A DNA stretch of 64,000 nucleotides, from contig MEHQ01001522.1 in the NCBI GenBank assembly GCA_008828725.1, forward strand, positions 1 to 64,000, written 5' to 3'. Under the pieces are notes generated by a model. It was given only the letters and a program-made list of their open reading frames with translations, made no database searches and was not told where the DNA came from. The DNA comes from Saccharina japonica. Its lineage: Eukaryota; Sar; Phaeophyceae; Laminariales; Laminariaceae. Below, one piece after another: positions 34,908-47,900 of the stretch (its first letter is position 1; each line of letters opens with the position of its first letter). The position numbers and the translations under genes are program-made.

Positions 34908-37900
34908 GTCGAGAGTTGTCGCACCTATTTTAATACTTTGTACCAGGTACTGCCAGGTACGTAAGACCTTTTGCCGCCAAAAGCGAGCGGGTAGAGACTC
35001 GAACAGCATTACAGACGACGTAGTCCTTTTACGAGCTATTATCATAATATGGAGGGGGGCATAGGGATCATAACTTACGACAGGCCCAGAAACCATGCAC
35101 CCCCCTACATATATATGTGTACCCACGATATTTGATTATGATCACGATCTTCCCCCCGGAACACTGCAAAAAGTATCCCATATCACGTACCATGGTATTT
35201 ATTTCCAGGTAATACGGGGGGCTGCAGTAAATGGGACCCATACGGTCGACACACATCCCTGTATATTACATACAAGCAGTAGTTTTTAGTAACAATATTT
35301 GGTCCTATTTACTATGTATGCCCCCCCCCGGTAAATAATTTGCCCCCAAAAAACGGGTTTGGAGTTCGAAAGTTACTGCCTTTGCAAAGAGAGAGACCTG
35401 CTTGGATCTTCTCCTTCTATAAAATATGTTGCACATCATATGGCCTGAACAACAACAAGGGGAGGAGAGGTAGGTGTGTCGGGGGCGTGAGTGCTTGGAT
35501 CTGCTGCTGCTGCTGCTGCTGCTGTAAAATTCGCTGGGCAAGGGAAGAAGAGGGTGTCGGGGGGCGTGAGTCTGTGTAGTCGTGCTGTCTATCTATATAT
35601 ATATCTGTCCGCCACGCTTATTTTCTCGTTTCGAACTGAACTGGTGGCATGTGCCATTATTGTTGACCAGTGGAGGTGTCAGCAGAAGAAGAGCAAGAAG
35701 ATCTCCTTCCTACCGATGTCTACGCGACACAAAAGTTCATCTCGATACTTCGCAGAAACTACGTACAGTATTCCCAAATACTATACGTATCATACGAGTG
35801 TACGAGAAGTGACACTGAAAAGTACGTATTAATAGTAAGTTACTCATCAAACGGCGTTGTGTCTCTCTCTCGCCCACCTGTTGTAAGTAGTACACACAGC
35901 GCCAAGAAGACAAGCTGTAAAATAAAAAGGCTACTACTACTACGACGGTACCGTCTACGTACAGGGGGCCTGGGGCCGAGATACACTGCTGCAGTACGTA
36001 GCACTCACTGGCAAAGGTGTACCCTGTGTTCGCCGGTAGCTGTTTGTCCGCCATCTGGTCACTGGCAGCAGCAGGATGAAGATCGCTTTCGAACGAAAGT
36101 AGCTTTAGCCGCGTTGTTGGTGAAGAAGTACAATGGGTGAAATATGTTCGAAAATTGTCGTCGTGGAGTTGGATATACCGACTCGAGGCCTTCCAGACCC
36201 GGGTGCATGCGCCGAAAATTCGTAATTTTTAACCGCACTAGTAATACCTACGAGTACTGTAGTACTGTTTAAACAAGCCTGCGGCGGGGTCCGCGGGCAA
36301 GGTAGGCGGGCAACAATCAAGTCAAGGGGGTTTTCCTATAACTAGACGTTTTGGTGGCAATCCCGTATGTATACGCTCGGAGGGACAGAAAACAATCGAT
36401 TCATTTACATACAATGTACACAGCCTTTTAATGGCGTGCTGTTTTCAGACCATTCATTTGTCGTCGGAAAAGCGATGTCACGCGCGGCATCGAAATTCAA
36501 TTCGCGTCGTAGAGCTCGACGACGTTTTTTNCCGGGTGTACCCCCGGCGAGAGAGCTATACTAGTAATACTATAACTCTCCCTGATGCGTTGCGCGTCAT
36601 GCTAGCCGACAAACACTTAAGTCTTGTCTGCCCCCTGTACCCCGCTTGCCTCTATAGAGCGTACGTAGTACGTGTACTGTAGGTGTCTCGCGAAGGGTTG
36701 TGCTGTTGCTTGGGTATTACTATAACCGTTTTGGGTGCTTTGAATTTGGGATCAGTCTTTTGGAAGAAAGCTAAAAATCCCACACTCTCTCTTTTTTCGT
36801 GTTGCCTCGCCCGTGCAGCAGTTATCTGTTCCTCTTGGGCACGTGTGCTTTTCGTCTAGGGGCGCTTCTGGCGCTTCTGGCGCTTCTGTCTCCCTGCGTC
36901 ATTTGTATTCTGTTTCATTTCAGAACTTGTTTTTTATTTGTCTTTTTTGTTCTTATTTTTTGGTTCGGCTCGTGTCGCTGTGTTCTCGTACCCGGTACGT
37001 TACGCATCTCACTTGCTTTACCCATTAATTTGCGTTTATATTTTGTTTTGGTTTTTCTCTGTTTCACAGTCTGTGACCACATAATTTGTATCTCTCTAGG
37101 ATTGGGAATCAGGACAGGCACTGGGTGTACTGATGTGGTTGAGTAGAAATAACGGGTTTAATGTGAAGACAACAACAACAACAACCAAACAAAGCAAACA
37201 GCGATTCGAAACCAATTTTTCTGCCTATCTATGCCGACGATGGACGGTATATTAAATAAAATTATTATAAATACGTCAGCTGTGAGTTCAACCGATTGAA
37301 TAGTAGATACTCAACTTTGCGAGCTGCGTAGAATTTTTCTTTTATGTGTTATTTGTGGTATTGGTGTAGGCTTCGTGATGTACTAGGAAACTAGTAGTTA
37401 CTACTCGATTTTATAATAAGCCGTTCGCGCGTGTTATGTGTATATTCCAGAGCGGTGGAACTAACCTCCTTTCAGGCACCAGAACACGCAACAATGGCGG
37501 TGCGGCGGTTGAGAGTATACGACAGAGTAGATATCACAACCCGTTGCAATTAAATACTATTAATAGGTAGCAAAAGGATACCTTTCAGGCGATATTTTGC
37601 CTTGCAAATTGGGTGCGTGTGGTCTGCAGTTCGGAATTAATCGTGGTCCGCGATCGGAAAGTTCTGGCAATTTTCTCGCTATAGCTGCTACCAGGTATGA
37701 CGTGTGCGTAAAGCGGCGCAGCCACCCGCGTTTCTCGTTCTTTCTGGTCCGTTTTTGGTCCGGTTCAGGGTCGGGGTTAGGTGTATACCAGGCAGAGGAT
37801 TAAAGGGGCGGTTTCGAGGCTTGTAGACTGCTACTACGTACTGTTGTCGTGGTTTAGGGGTAAAATATGCCACATACATGTAACAACAAGTCGTTTACAA

Positions 37901-39426
37901 ACAAGCTTGACAAATCAATAACTTTTTTGTTTTGCTTACTTACTATGAATCTAGATTTTTTTTTTTTCATTTTTGTTCGTGGTTTTGGTTCTTCTCCGTT
38001 TTTCTCTGTTGTTCAATTGTTCCATTTGCCAAGCACCGACCGGCCTTGGAATGTCACAACTCTATCATTATTATCTTTGCCATCCGACAATGTGCAGCAT
38101 GATCTTCAGCGTTGGATCACTCACAAAATTCCCGAAGAAAGCAGAAAACCACGGAGGAAACCAAGGAAACCTATGCGTACAGTCTAAACACCCTTCTATA
38201 TGTCTGCTTCCCGCCAATATTTATCCACAATACTCCATTATTATTAGCGCTGTTGTTGTAATGGAAATCACTACGAGTATACTGTACGTACTACAATAAC
38301 AGTGTTACGGGAGGAGAATGGTGCCTGGTGCTACGGCAGGGGGGGTAGCCTTATTTTCACCACCACGTTCACTCCACTCGGGCGAGTGCACTCTGTACCT
38401 CGCTCAAAACTGGACGCAGGGATATTCTGTTGTCGCCGAGTATAATAGCAAGCAGATTATCATGCATGGTGGTTCATACATCGAAAACGTCTTGAAAAAA
38501 ACCGCGATGAAATATTATAGTGGTCACTCGGCCGAGTGGCTCTCATCCACTGAAAATAGTGGACTTAAAAACGACCCCCCTACCGTAGCACCAGTAGTCT
38601 GGTACTAACCAGAACTGCGGATTAATACGGTTTGCATGCATATATAGGGGGCACCAATACAAACATACGTGTTTTTAGGTCCATCGTGGCTTCGGACCGC
38701 TAATCCCCCCCCCCCCCCCCCCCCCCTCTTTTTTTTTTTTTTTTAGTAGTTTTGATCGCTTTTGCATTTTTTTTTTTTGTTTGTTTGTTATATATGGCGG
38801 TCGATCACAGCAGCAGGCGGTCGAGTTGGAGTATTTGTGCGGGGTGGAAAACCTTTGCTCCACACAAGGTTATTGGTCGAATCACGTAGTGTGTACATGG
38901 TGAGGCACCCACGAGGTAGTCACATAGTGCTCCCATTGCTGTCTCAGGAAGTGACCACACCGTAGATTGAGTTACCTCTTTGAAGCTGATGGCATCCATA
39001 TGCAAGAAGTCTGCCTCAGAAGCGGTTCTTAGTAAGATGTAGCTCTCACCCTTCATGCGACTCGCCCAAAACCTCACGGCGCTTAGTGCTATAGGTGCTA
39101 GCAATGTCTGCCTGGTCAGTGAAAACCCGACATACATGCTCCGTTCCGACATTGTAGGGATGCGAGGGTCTATAGTCATACGACTTCGGCCATGCATGAC
39201 TATCGAGTACACCCCCGCCCCCGTAATGTGGTCTTTAGTCATAAGACTACGGCCATGCATGAACATCGAGTACACCCCCCCCCCCCCCCCCGCTCCGTAC
39301 TACATATTGATTTTACGGGTGGTCATACATAGTAAATAGGACCACATAGGTTTAGTAAAAATAGGTAAACATACGTACCAGGTAGGTTTTTGTGTGTGTG
39401 TGTCCCGTAGGTTCTATTCACTATTT

Positions 39427-39678
39427 GACGCATGCTACGATAGAGGTGCACTATGTTTTTTTCTGAGCTCCTAACTTGAGGAGCTCCATACCTCACCGAA
39501 AAAAACGGTTTTGGAGGAAAATAAGAGTGCTGCCGGATGCGAAATCTCATGACCGAAGTATACTCTGAAACATTATTCGTCACAAAAATGAAAGTCCGAC
39601 GAATTTGGGTTAAGGAGCCCGATCGTTCAGAAAAAAACGATTCAGCCAAAAAGTGCTACCTCTACCGTAGCACGCGTC
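39427..39678 (+). mobile_element. GACGC-type MITE (block copy 3)
   Basis: Counterpart of 24632-24882, with a few allelic differences. Confidence 0.85.
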
Positions 39679-41815
39679 ATTTGGTCCTCCCGTAATAGTG
39701 TATGGGGGGGAAACTGTCATCGCACGGAAAACAAGATTCAGTACGCCTAAAACAGGCCCACCTTAAAGACCCTTGTTATGCCGTAAGAAGCACACACAAC
39801 GAAAACAACTAACTGTATACCCCTCGTCTTGCAGAAAACAAAACAAAAAATAATTCAATTGGTCGTACCCACAGCTGACGTAGTTTTCAAGTATATGAAA
39901 AAGAAGAATGGGCCCATTCTAAACCCTTAGTAATTGAAAAAGTGAGGGACAACCCCCCCCCCCTCTAAAACCCTCCCGATGTACAACAATAAACGCCTAA
40001 ATACCTATGTAGGGGATGGGGGGGGGGGATTCTGACCCGCGACCTTAAGAAAGACACTCCCCATGTCATTTCCTGGGTACACCTCGGTGACTTCACCGGC
40101 TGGGTGAAACGCAAAAGGTACAGTGGATGCTTGGTTGACCAGGCCAAAAATTGGCATTTGTTTACCGTTTCCGCCAACAAAGCCCTTGCCGGCAGAACTA
40201 ATAAAAACAAAACGGTTTTACCGCCGAAACGTAACCGGGAGAAGTTACGCTCCGACCAAACAAATACCTCGAGTCTACGGTACCGTCGAAGCGCATACCA
40301 TAGACACAAAGTGTTTACATGCCTCCCGAGAGACTCGAATGGGCAGTGCGATCCAGCGGGGGACGGGTGTAGACAATGCACATCGCGAATCAAAAGGCTC
40401 CGGGCTTCTACACCCACTCACTGTGGCTTCAACGATTTCAGTGACTATTTCAAAACTTAGGGCTCGAGGGTTGGGATGGACCTTGCGCTGTAGCTTCCCG
40501 CACGAACGAACATTGATAGCGAGGGGATGTCGCCCTTTTCTAAAAACTAATAATCCACGGATGATGTAGGATATGTCTACGTATGTATGGGGGCCTACTT
40601 ACTGCTGTACGTAAGGAAATATAAAACAAAAACTCAATTGCCATACACCGCGTACACCTACGTACCTCCTCCTCCGTTCGTTGTGCCTCAAGTCCCAGGA
40701 GCCACAACGCGGACACGTCCCGACCTTCTATTTCCCCGCTCGCTGCATCCAATTCGAACATCCTTCCTATGTCTACTATTACTACAGTACGCTCCTATGA
40801 CGGGGGTCCATCCATAGTAAACACTAGTAAATAGGACCAAATGTTGACTGTAAAAAAAAGCAAATATGCATGTTTTTGTACGCACGGTAGGTCCTATTTA
40901 TAACGCCCCCCCCGTGATAGCTAAACGTGCCGTTTTTCGGCAATGGACCCTCCCGGCTGGCCCTAAGAGGGGCGGAATGAAGGCAAAAAAAGCCGTATAC
41001 AGCCTATTGATGACTGCGGTCATGCCCGCGCGAGACCCGTTGACCTGCCGTGGGGGGGGGGGGGCGGGGTCGACCCTTGGTGACCGGGTGGCCTATTCGC
41101 CGAGGTCTCTGAACTGCTCCGCCAACCATGTTTTTATATCAGCTACGCACTGCTATGCTGTGGTTATGGTTTGTTCACTGCGCTTTAGATGCCCCGTGAC
41201 CCGCCGAGTTAGGCTGACGTCGATTGGCACGACGGCCAAACATACCATCGATCGAACGGACCGGTCCTTCCCNGACACTGATGTCACGAACAGACCGGTC
41301 CTTCTGAAAGGCTCCTCACGAACAGACTGGTCGTTGTAAAGGCTCTCCTCACTCGAGGGGGCTCTTTATACTACTATTCGTATACTCCACCAAAAACCTG
41401 ACAAAAAACAATGAGCAAAAACAAAACTGAAAAGCGCACCCGACGAACAAGGCCGTGTCCTTAGGTGCACACGAAAACATATACTTCATAAAAACAAAGA
41501 CGATATTGGGGTATACTGTCCCTCAGTTCAGGAGCACGCCTTGACCAATTCAGAACTGAAAAAAACTTATCCTACACTAATTCCAAGTAGTTTTACCCCC
41601 AAATACGTGGGACCAGTTCTTAAGGGGTCAAGGCCAGAAAAAAAAATCGACAAAAAAAAATATGATATGTACGGTAGATATATCCCTGTTGTGGTACGCG
41701 TCCGAATCGTGTCATCCACTACAGGAGTGCTGAGCTGGCAAGGCATTGGGTGCTCTGGTTGGCCTTCGCCCGATTCCCATCGCGGTGGAACTCAGGCCGG
41801 TACCGTAAACAGCTC

Positions 41816-41908
41816 TCAAGCGTACGGTGGTGGCGGGTCATGATAATGTGTAGGCTCGACGTAGGGGTGGGTAGATACGCGGACCTCTCGGAGAAGGTGG
41901 GAGGCGGC
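41816..41908 (-). CDS. Gene B exon 5, frame-damaged copy of the PPPPY tail exon
   Basis: Lies 1.29 kb downstream of exon 4 after a TTTGGCAG acceptor. Compared with the same exon at 27914-27996 it carries several small indels, so the frame from exon 4 is lost before the terminal motif. The motif HYHDPPPPYA and the stop are still present in another frame. Either sequencing error at a poorly assembled end, or a damaged allele. Confidence 0.5.
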   Translation of the reverse strand, partial: AASHLLREVRVSTHPYVEPTHYHDPPPPYA

Positions 41909-44900
41909 CTGCCAAATGAGCACCGTGCAGAACATTGCATGAGCCAGGTGGGAGGTTCTCCGCGGACGGGGCGGGGGCGGGAACGGGAGGACCGTATAAT
42001 AGAGAAGGAGGGGGGGGGTCGTACTCAATTCAGGCGCATTGCCGGTAGTCGATAATACACTATAAGATCCGCTCGCATGGGCGGTCCGGATGCATTAGCC
42101 AAAGTGTTCTTTCTACAATGTTGTCGTGGAGGCGTTCGCTCGTTCAAATAGGTTTTGTCACCGAGGGCATCGTTGGCGTTGTGGTTAATCTAACGTGCGT
42201 CTACAAGGATAACGATCATATGTCTGTCCTCCGTAACGAGACAACGGACGTTGGCCAATACACGTGCGCAATTCTTTTCCTCCTGAAAAAACACGATAAT
42301 AATAATCGTTGAGATAATTCAACGGTACGCCTGTCAGGCATAGCAGCAGCCCCGACGCGTGCTATGATAATAGAGGTAGAGGTATACCCTTTTTTGGCTG
42401 AAACGGTTTCTGAATGATCGGGCTCCTTAACACGAAATCGTCGGAAAAATTTCATTATTCTTGTGTTCCAATAGTTTTCAGTGTATACCTAGGCGACTCA
42501 GCTGGACTGGTGCTACGATAGGGGTGGTGCTACGATAGGGGGGGTACCCACATTTTCACTGCCGGATTTCGGCCACTCGGTCGAGTGGCTCCGAATCTAA
42601 CGGAATATTTGGACCTAAACATAGTTTGTTCGCGTCACGTCACATAATCTCCAACGGCGGTGCATATAGAACAACAACAAAATATTTAAAAGGTTATGAG
42701 TACAACGCAGTAAAACAGTCACTCGGCCGAGTGGCTCTGTGCAAGTGAAAGACAAGCACCTATACACTACCCCCCTACCGTAGCACCAGGCGATGGCATT
42801 GATCATCGGGTACATAGCACTTTTGGATTTTTGCAAAATCCGTTTTTGGGTGAGGTATACAGCTCCTCAAGCCACCACCCTCAGAAGGCAGAAACAAACA
42901 GGGTGCACCTCTACCGTAGCATAGTAGCCCCCAGCAGTGGGAACAGCGACAATAAGGCGATGGAAGCGAGGGCTCGCGGAGAGGCCACAATGATAAGGAG
43001 GTAGCAGTGAGAACTGCCAGGGAAATGCAAGTTTCCACTATTATAGCTGGTACTTGTTGCGAATATAATCTCACTTCGATTCTGCAGGGATAATGTGGGT
43101 ACCCCCCCCCTATCGTAGCAGCAGTCCAATACAGGCCTTGTAGTTTCACATCTGACAACTTTTTCACTGGGACGTAACGGGGGACGGGGCGGGGGTTCAC
43201 CTTCGCTTGCGTGTGCCACAGCTCCTCCTCCGCTAGAGACACCGCCACCGCCGGCTGCCCCCGCCCCAACGATGGGCACCGGCGGCCCAAAGGTATCCCG
43301 AGGTTTCTCGGGGCTGCGCGCCTTCCTCTCGTTGCGCCGATAGAGGCCGAACGCCACACCGGCGCCTATCGCCAGCAAACACAGCCCCCCGGCTACGGAA
43401 ACGCCAACAATGACCATGGAACTCCCGGAAGAGGTCGAGGATTCTCTGGTCGATGTGATCCCTGCGGAAGGGCTTGGCGTGTCCACGCCGGATTCGGTGC
43501 TCTCGGAAGGGCTTGGCGTGTCCACGCCGGAACCAGTGCTCCCGGAAGGGCTCGGCGTGTCGGCGGCAGGCACTTCTGTGGCCCCAGAAGCACCTGGTGC
43601 ATCCGTAGCGGTGACGGTTCCCCCCCCGGAGGAGCTTGGTGAGTCGGTGGTAGGTGCGGGGCTAACAGACGGGTTCGGTGCGTCCGTGGTGATGTCCACG
43701 GTACCGACGGAAGGGCTTGGTGTGCCGATAGGGGGTGGGGTGCCCTCCAAAAAGTTTGGTGTGTCCGTGGCGGCTCGTGTGCTCATGGAAGGGCTCGGTG
43801 TGGTGATGGTGGTGGTGGGCAGGGTGCTTTCTTCGTAATAGGAAGATGGGTCGGTGGTGCCGGCATCAGATGTATCTGAGTTCGTTGAAAAATACACGGT
43901 ATAGCGGGGGTTGAGAAGCATCGCGCGGGCCGAGCGGTATAGGAAGGGGGCGTGGGTTGTGGCTGCGAGTGTAGGAGTAAGTGTGTTAATATGTGGGCTG
44001 AGCCAAGCACATATCTTTCTTCTTCAACTTGTGACAGTGAACGCATCACCCTACTCATTGAGCTTCGGCCCACAGCTGTAGCACGTATCACCGCTATCCA
44101 CACTCTTGTTGGTGTCCTAAGCCGTCATATCAAAATGAAGCGTATGGATCCCCACGTCACTTCATTTTCATGCATGGTCGTAGTCGTATGAACATAGACC
44201 CTCGCATCCCTACAATGCCGGGACGGAGCATGTCGGGTTTTGACCGACCAGGCAGACATTGCTAGCTACCACCAAGCGCGAAGCGCCGTGAGGTGTTCGG
44301 TGAGTCGCATGGGGGGTGAGCTCCATCCTGCTAAGAACCGCCTGCGAGGCGGACTTGAATATGGACGACAGCCTCCAATGAGTTGAGTTAATTTCTGGTG
44401 TGGCCACTTCCTGAGACAGCAATGGGAGCACTATGTAACTGCCTCGCGGGTGCCTTACCATATACACACTACGTGATACGATCATTCCCCTTGTGCGGGG
44501 CAAAGGTTCTCTACCCCGCACTAATGATCTAGGTCGACCGCCAGCTTTGGTGACAGGGGGGCATTTTTTGTCCGCGGCGACACACCTTCCAACAGATCGG
44601 CAGGGTAATCTGGGGGCGCACACGTCGCCGAGACGTACGCGCACTCCAGCACAACCCCGTACACGAAGTTTGAGGTAGACCAGACAGTTGCACCCGTGGC
44701 GAACGCGCCGCTGCCGCAGGTAGATATGGCAAAGTCCGGCCGAAGTACATCGCCCTCGTCGCTTTGCCTTCAGAGAAAAAAAAGGGGGGGGGGGGGAGAG
44801 CAAGCAGCAGCAGCAGCAGCACGCGAGAGAGAGGAGAGGAGAGCATATGATCCCCACCGAGACAAGAGCTAGGTTGTTTTTTACGTACGCACGGATGGTT

Positions 44901-47900
44901 ATTGGAGGGATCAATGCCATGGCAGAGGGGTGTACGCTACGATAGCACTTTGTTTTTGACGCATGCTACGGTAGAGGTGCACCTGCATACAGGCCATGTT
45001 TTTGTCTTCTGAGGGCGGTCACTCAATAAGGAGCTCTATACTAATAGTAAGTAAAATACTGGTCTTGGGAGGAAAATAAAAGAGCTGCCCGACCAACAAT
45101 CTCACCACACAAATGTGAAATGAAAAATATTGCAACACAAAAATGGGCTGATTCCGACGATCTTGGGTTAAGGTAAGGAGTCCCGTCATTCAGAAAATTA
45201 ATTTAGCCAAAAAAAGGTATACCTACACCTCTATCGTAGCACGCGTCTTTTCCCCCCTGAGGCCCTATTTTCTGGCCGGCTTAGGTGCTCAAGTGAGCAA
45301 CTATGCCGGTTAGCATTACGGTTTCACCAACACCGCAGCATTCACTGTCACAAGGTGAAGGTGGTTGGTTTACATGGTTGAGGGAGTTAGAGCCTCCCAC
45401 GAGCTGACCGGACGAGAGATTCACCGGGTTCAAAGTTGACTAGGCGTTGATTTATTGCTGTCTACCCCCCTAAGCAGAGCCGCAGTCGTATGGGAAAGCT
45501 AGCCGGACGAAGATCGAGAGATCGTCGTGAACGCGCGTTTGAAAGGGCAACGATTCTCATCAATTCTTGCCTATAAGGACGGGGACAGATATCTGCCATG
45601 CGCCAGATATCTGCCATGCGCTTTACGGCCTCAAGAAGAAGAAGAAGAAGCAGTATACCAGGTATATATGTATTTTTTCGGGACTACCGTACTTCTGTAG
45701 TAGTAGCGCTTATGATCGAAATGCTGGCCGGATTGCGCTAACACTTTTTTCTCGAAGTCATGTTTCGGGTGAGATTTATGATTTTCTCACGTGAGGAGAG
45801 CTCAGAAGATAAGGCGCGACCCCTAAAAGGCATTGATTGCTCTTTGTAGAAAAGGGAGGGGGGGGGCGGAGGGTATGATATCGAGTAGCCGTTTCTGTGC
45901 ACACATCGCTCTCTTCCTTGCTCGCTCGCTGTTCGCTATCTTCGTGCTAGGAAAACAAACCGCGCACCTATCGCTCTTCTCGCGACAGGCAATCGCGGGA
46001 CCCGGTTCCCTTTACTCTCGTTGTCATTTGTCAGCGCAAACGACGGAAAGGTTAAACCGACGAAACATTCATTGCCCCGATCAAATTGAAGATACACCGG
46101 ATACAACGGGGCCGCATATATATGTCCGTTGGACTGAAAACCTCCACTCACCCGAACGGACCTTTCCACGAGAAAAGTATGTTTTCTCCCGTGGTGTCCA
46201 GGTCGTAGCCCCCGAAGTACATGCCCGACAAGAATGCAAGCGAGCCTTCCGTAACCCTGGTCTGCACTTCCACGATGCCGACCGTGAATGCCACGGAGCC
46301 CTCGGCAGAGCTGCTGCTGGTGAACGAGCCAACCGTTTCCCCGCCAGAGCACCTGAGTTGTTCAACCATCGGTGATGGGGGCAAGAAAAGCAATATGGAC
46401 GCATGCTACGGTAGAGGTGCACCTGCATACAGGCCATGTTTCTGCCTTCTGAGGGTGGTCACTTAGAGGACCTCTATACTACAGTAATAGTAAGTCAAAA
46501 AATGATTTTGGGGGAAATAAAAAAAGCTACCCGATTATGAACAATCCCATGGCCTAAGCATAAAATGAAGAATAGTCGACACGAAAATGAAATTTCGACG
46601 ATTTTGGGTTAAGGGGCCCGATCATTCAGAAAACGGTTTCAGCCAAAAAAGGTATACCGTATACCTCTATCGCAGCACACGTCTATGCCATCGTCGGACG
46701 GGGAGAAAAACAATGCCATCGTCGAATATTCTATCTATAGACGTGCGTAGAGGAACCCGCTGTTGTTGCTGCTGCAACATTCTGCAGAACCAGGGCTACC
46801 TTTAATTGTAGGGAAACATTGACGCACGTTGGTCCAGGAGACGGTGAACCAACCAACTGAGTACAACAGTACACCCAAGAGGCGAAAACGGAAGAAGCAA
46901 GCGACGAATATAGCATCATCTCGCTCAAACGTAACGTTTAGCAACCCGGCCGCGATAATTGGTTACTGCGTTTAATAGGTGATCAAAGCTGAATACCTGA
47001 GCTATACATTTTGTGCGACGATGTGTGCTACGGTAGAGGCAGCACCTAATTCCTCTGAGGTGTTGATACTCACTTGATTGTAGTATAGGAGCGCTATACT
47101 AATACTACAGTGTAAGTCGAAAACGAACTTTCAAGGAAGACGAAAGTGCAACCCGATAAAACAATCCCACCCATATAATGGCCTGAGAGCCGTTCTCTTA
47201 TCGAGCACCGTCCCCCCCCCCAAATTTGTACTGTTTTGTTCCAAGAAAAACAGGAAAGAAAGCAAAGGGAAAACAGGAAGCATTTCCAAAGTTTTTGGAA
47301 ATTGAACAAGAGAGAGGGCAACATATCTATTTTGAAGGCTTTGCACCCTACAACATTTCGAAAATTCATGGCTCCGATAACAATCGGGGCGCGGGAGAAG
47401 CACACGAAAATCATTACTTGTACGAAGAGTAATGAAACCGCGAAGAAGCTAAATATACAATAGAAAAACAAATTGCAACAACAACATAATAATAATAACA
47501 ACATAATTCTGACGGTTTCAGGTTAAGGGACACCTAATAATACAATAATATAATCCCGCCATACAGCACAGGGCGCCTAAAAATAATAAATAGGCTAATA
47601 AGAAAGGCAGGCTGATATTTGGAGTAAAATAAGAAATTATGGAGTCGTTATCTTGAAATCAGTGTAGAGAGCACCCTCTATCGAATAAGGAATCCAGCCT
47701 GGACCAGATTTCCTGTTTCTTATTAGGTGTCCTGTACTGTCCTGTCCTGTACTGTACTGTACTGTTCTGTTCTGTCCTGTCCTGTACTGTCCTGTCCTGT
47801 ACTGTACTGTACTGTCCTTTAGTGTACTGTACGTGCGAACACGTTTCAGCCCAACAGGTATTAATAGGTGCTACGCATACCTCTATCATCGTGGAGCGAG

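Larger units (their letters stand above)
34908..42300 (+). repeat. 7-kb block, copy 3
   Basis: Forward copy continuous with gene B on its right. Single Ns at 36531 and 41273. From about 41860 onward it differs from copy 2 by many small indels, unlike the near-perfect match elsewhere, suggesting low-quality or allelic sequence there. Confidence 0.85.

Noticed and set aside
34000..35800. Natural giant palindrome or sex-chromosome-type inverted repeat
   Set aside because: The central N, adapter remnant and redundant third copy make an assembly artefact far more likely.
44210..44920. 236-residue minus-strand frame
   Set aside because: Runs through exon 3 in the wrong frame and then through a dispersed repeat.
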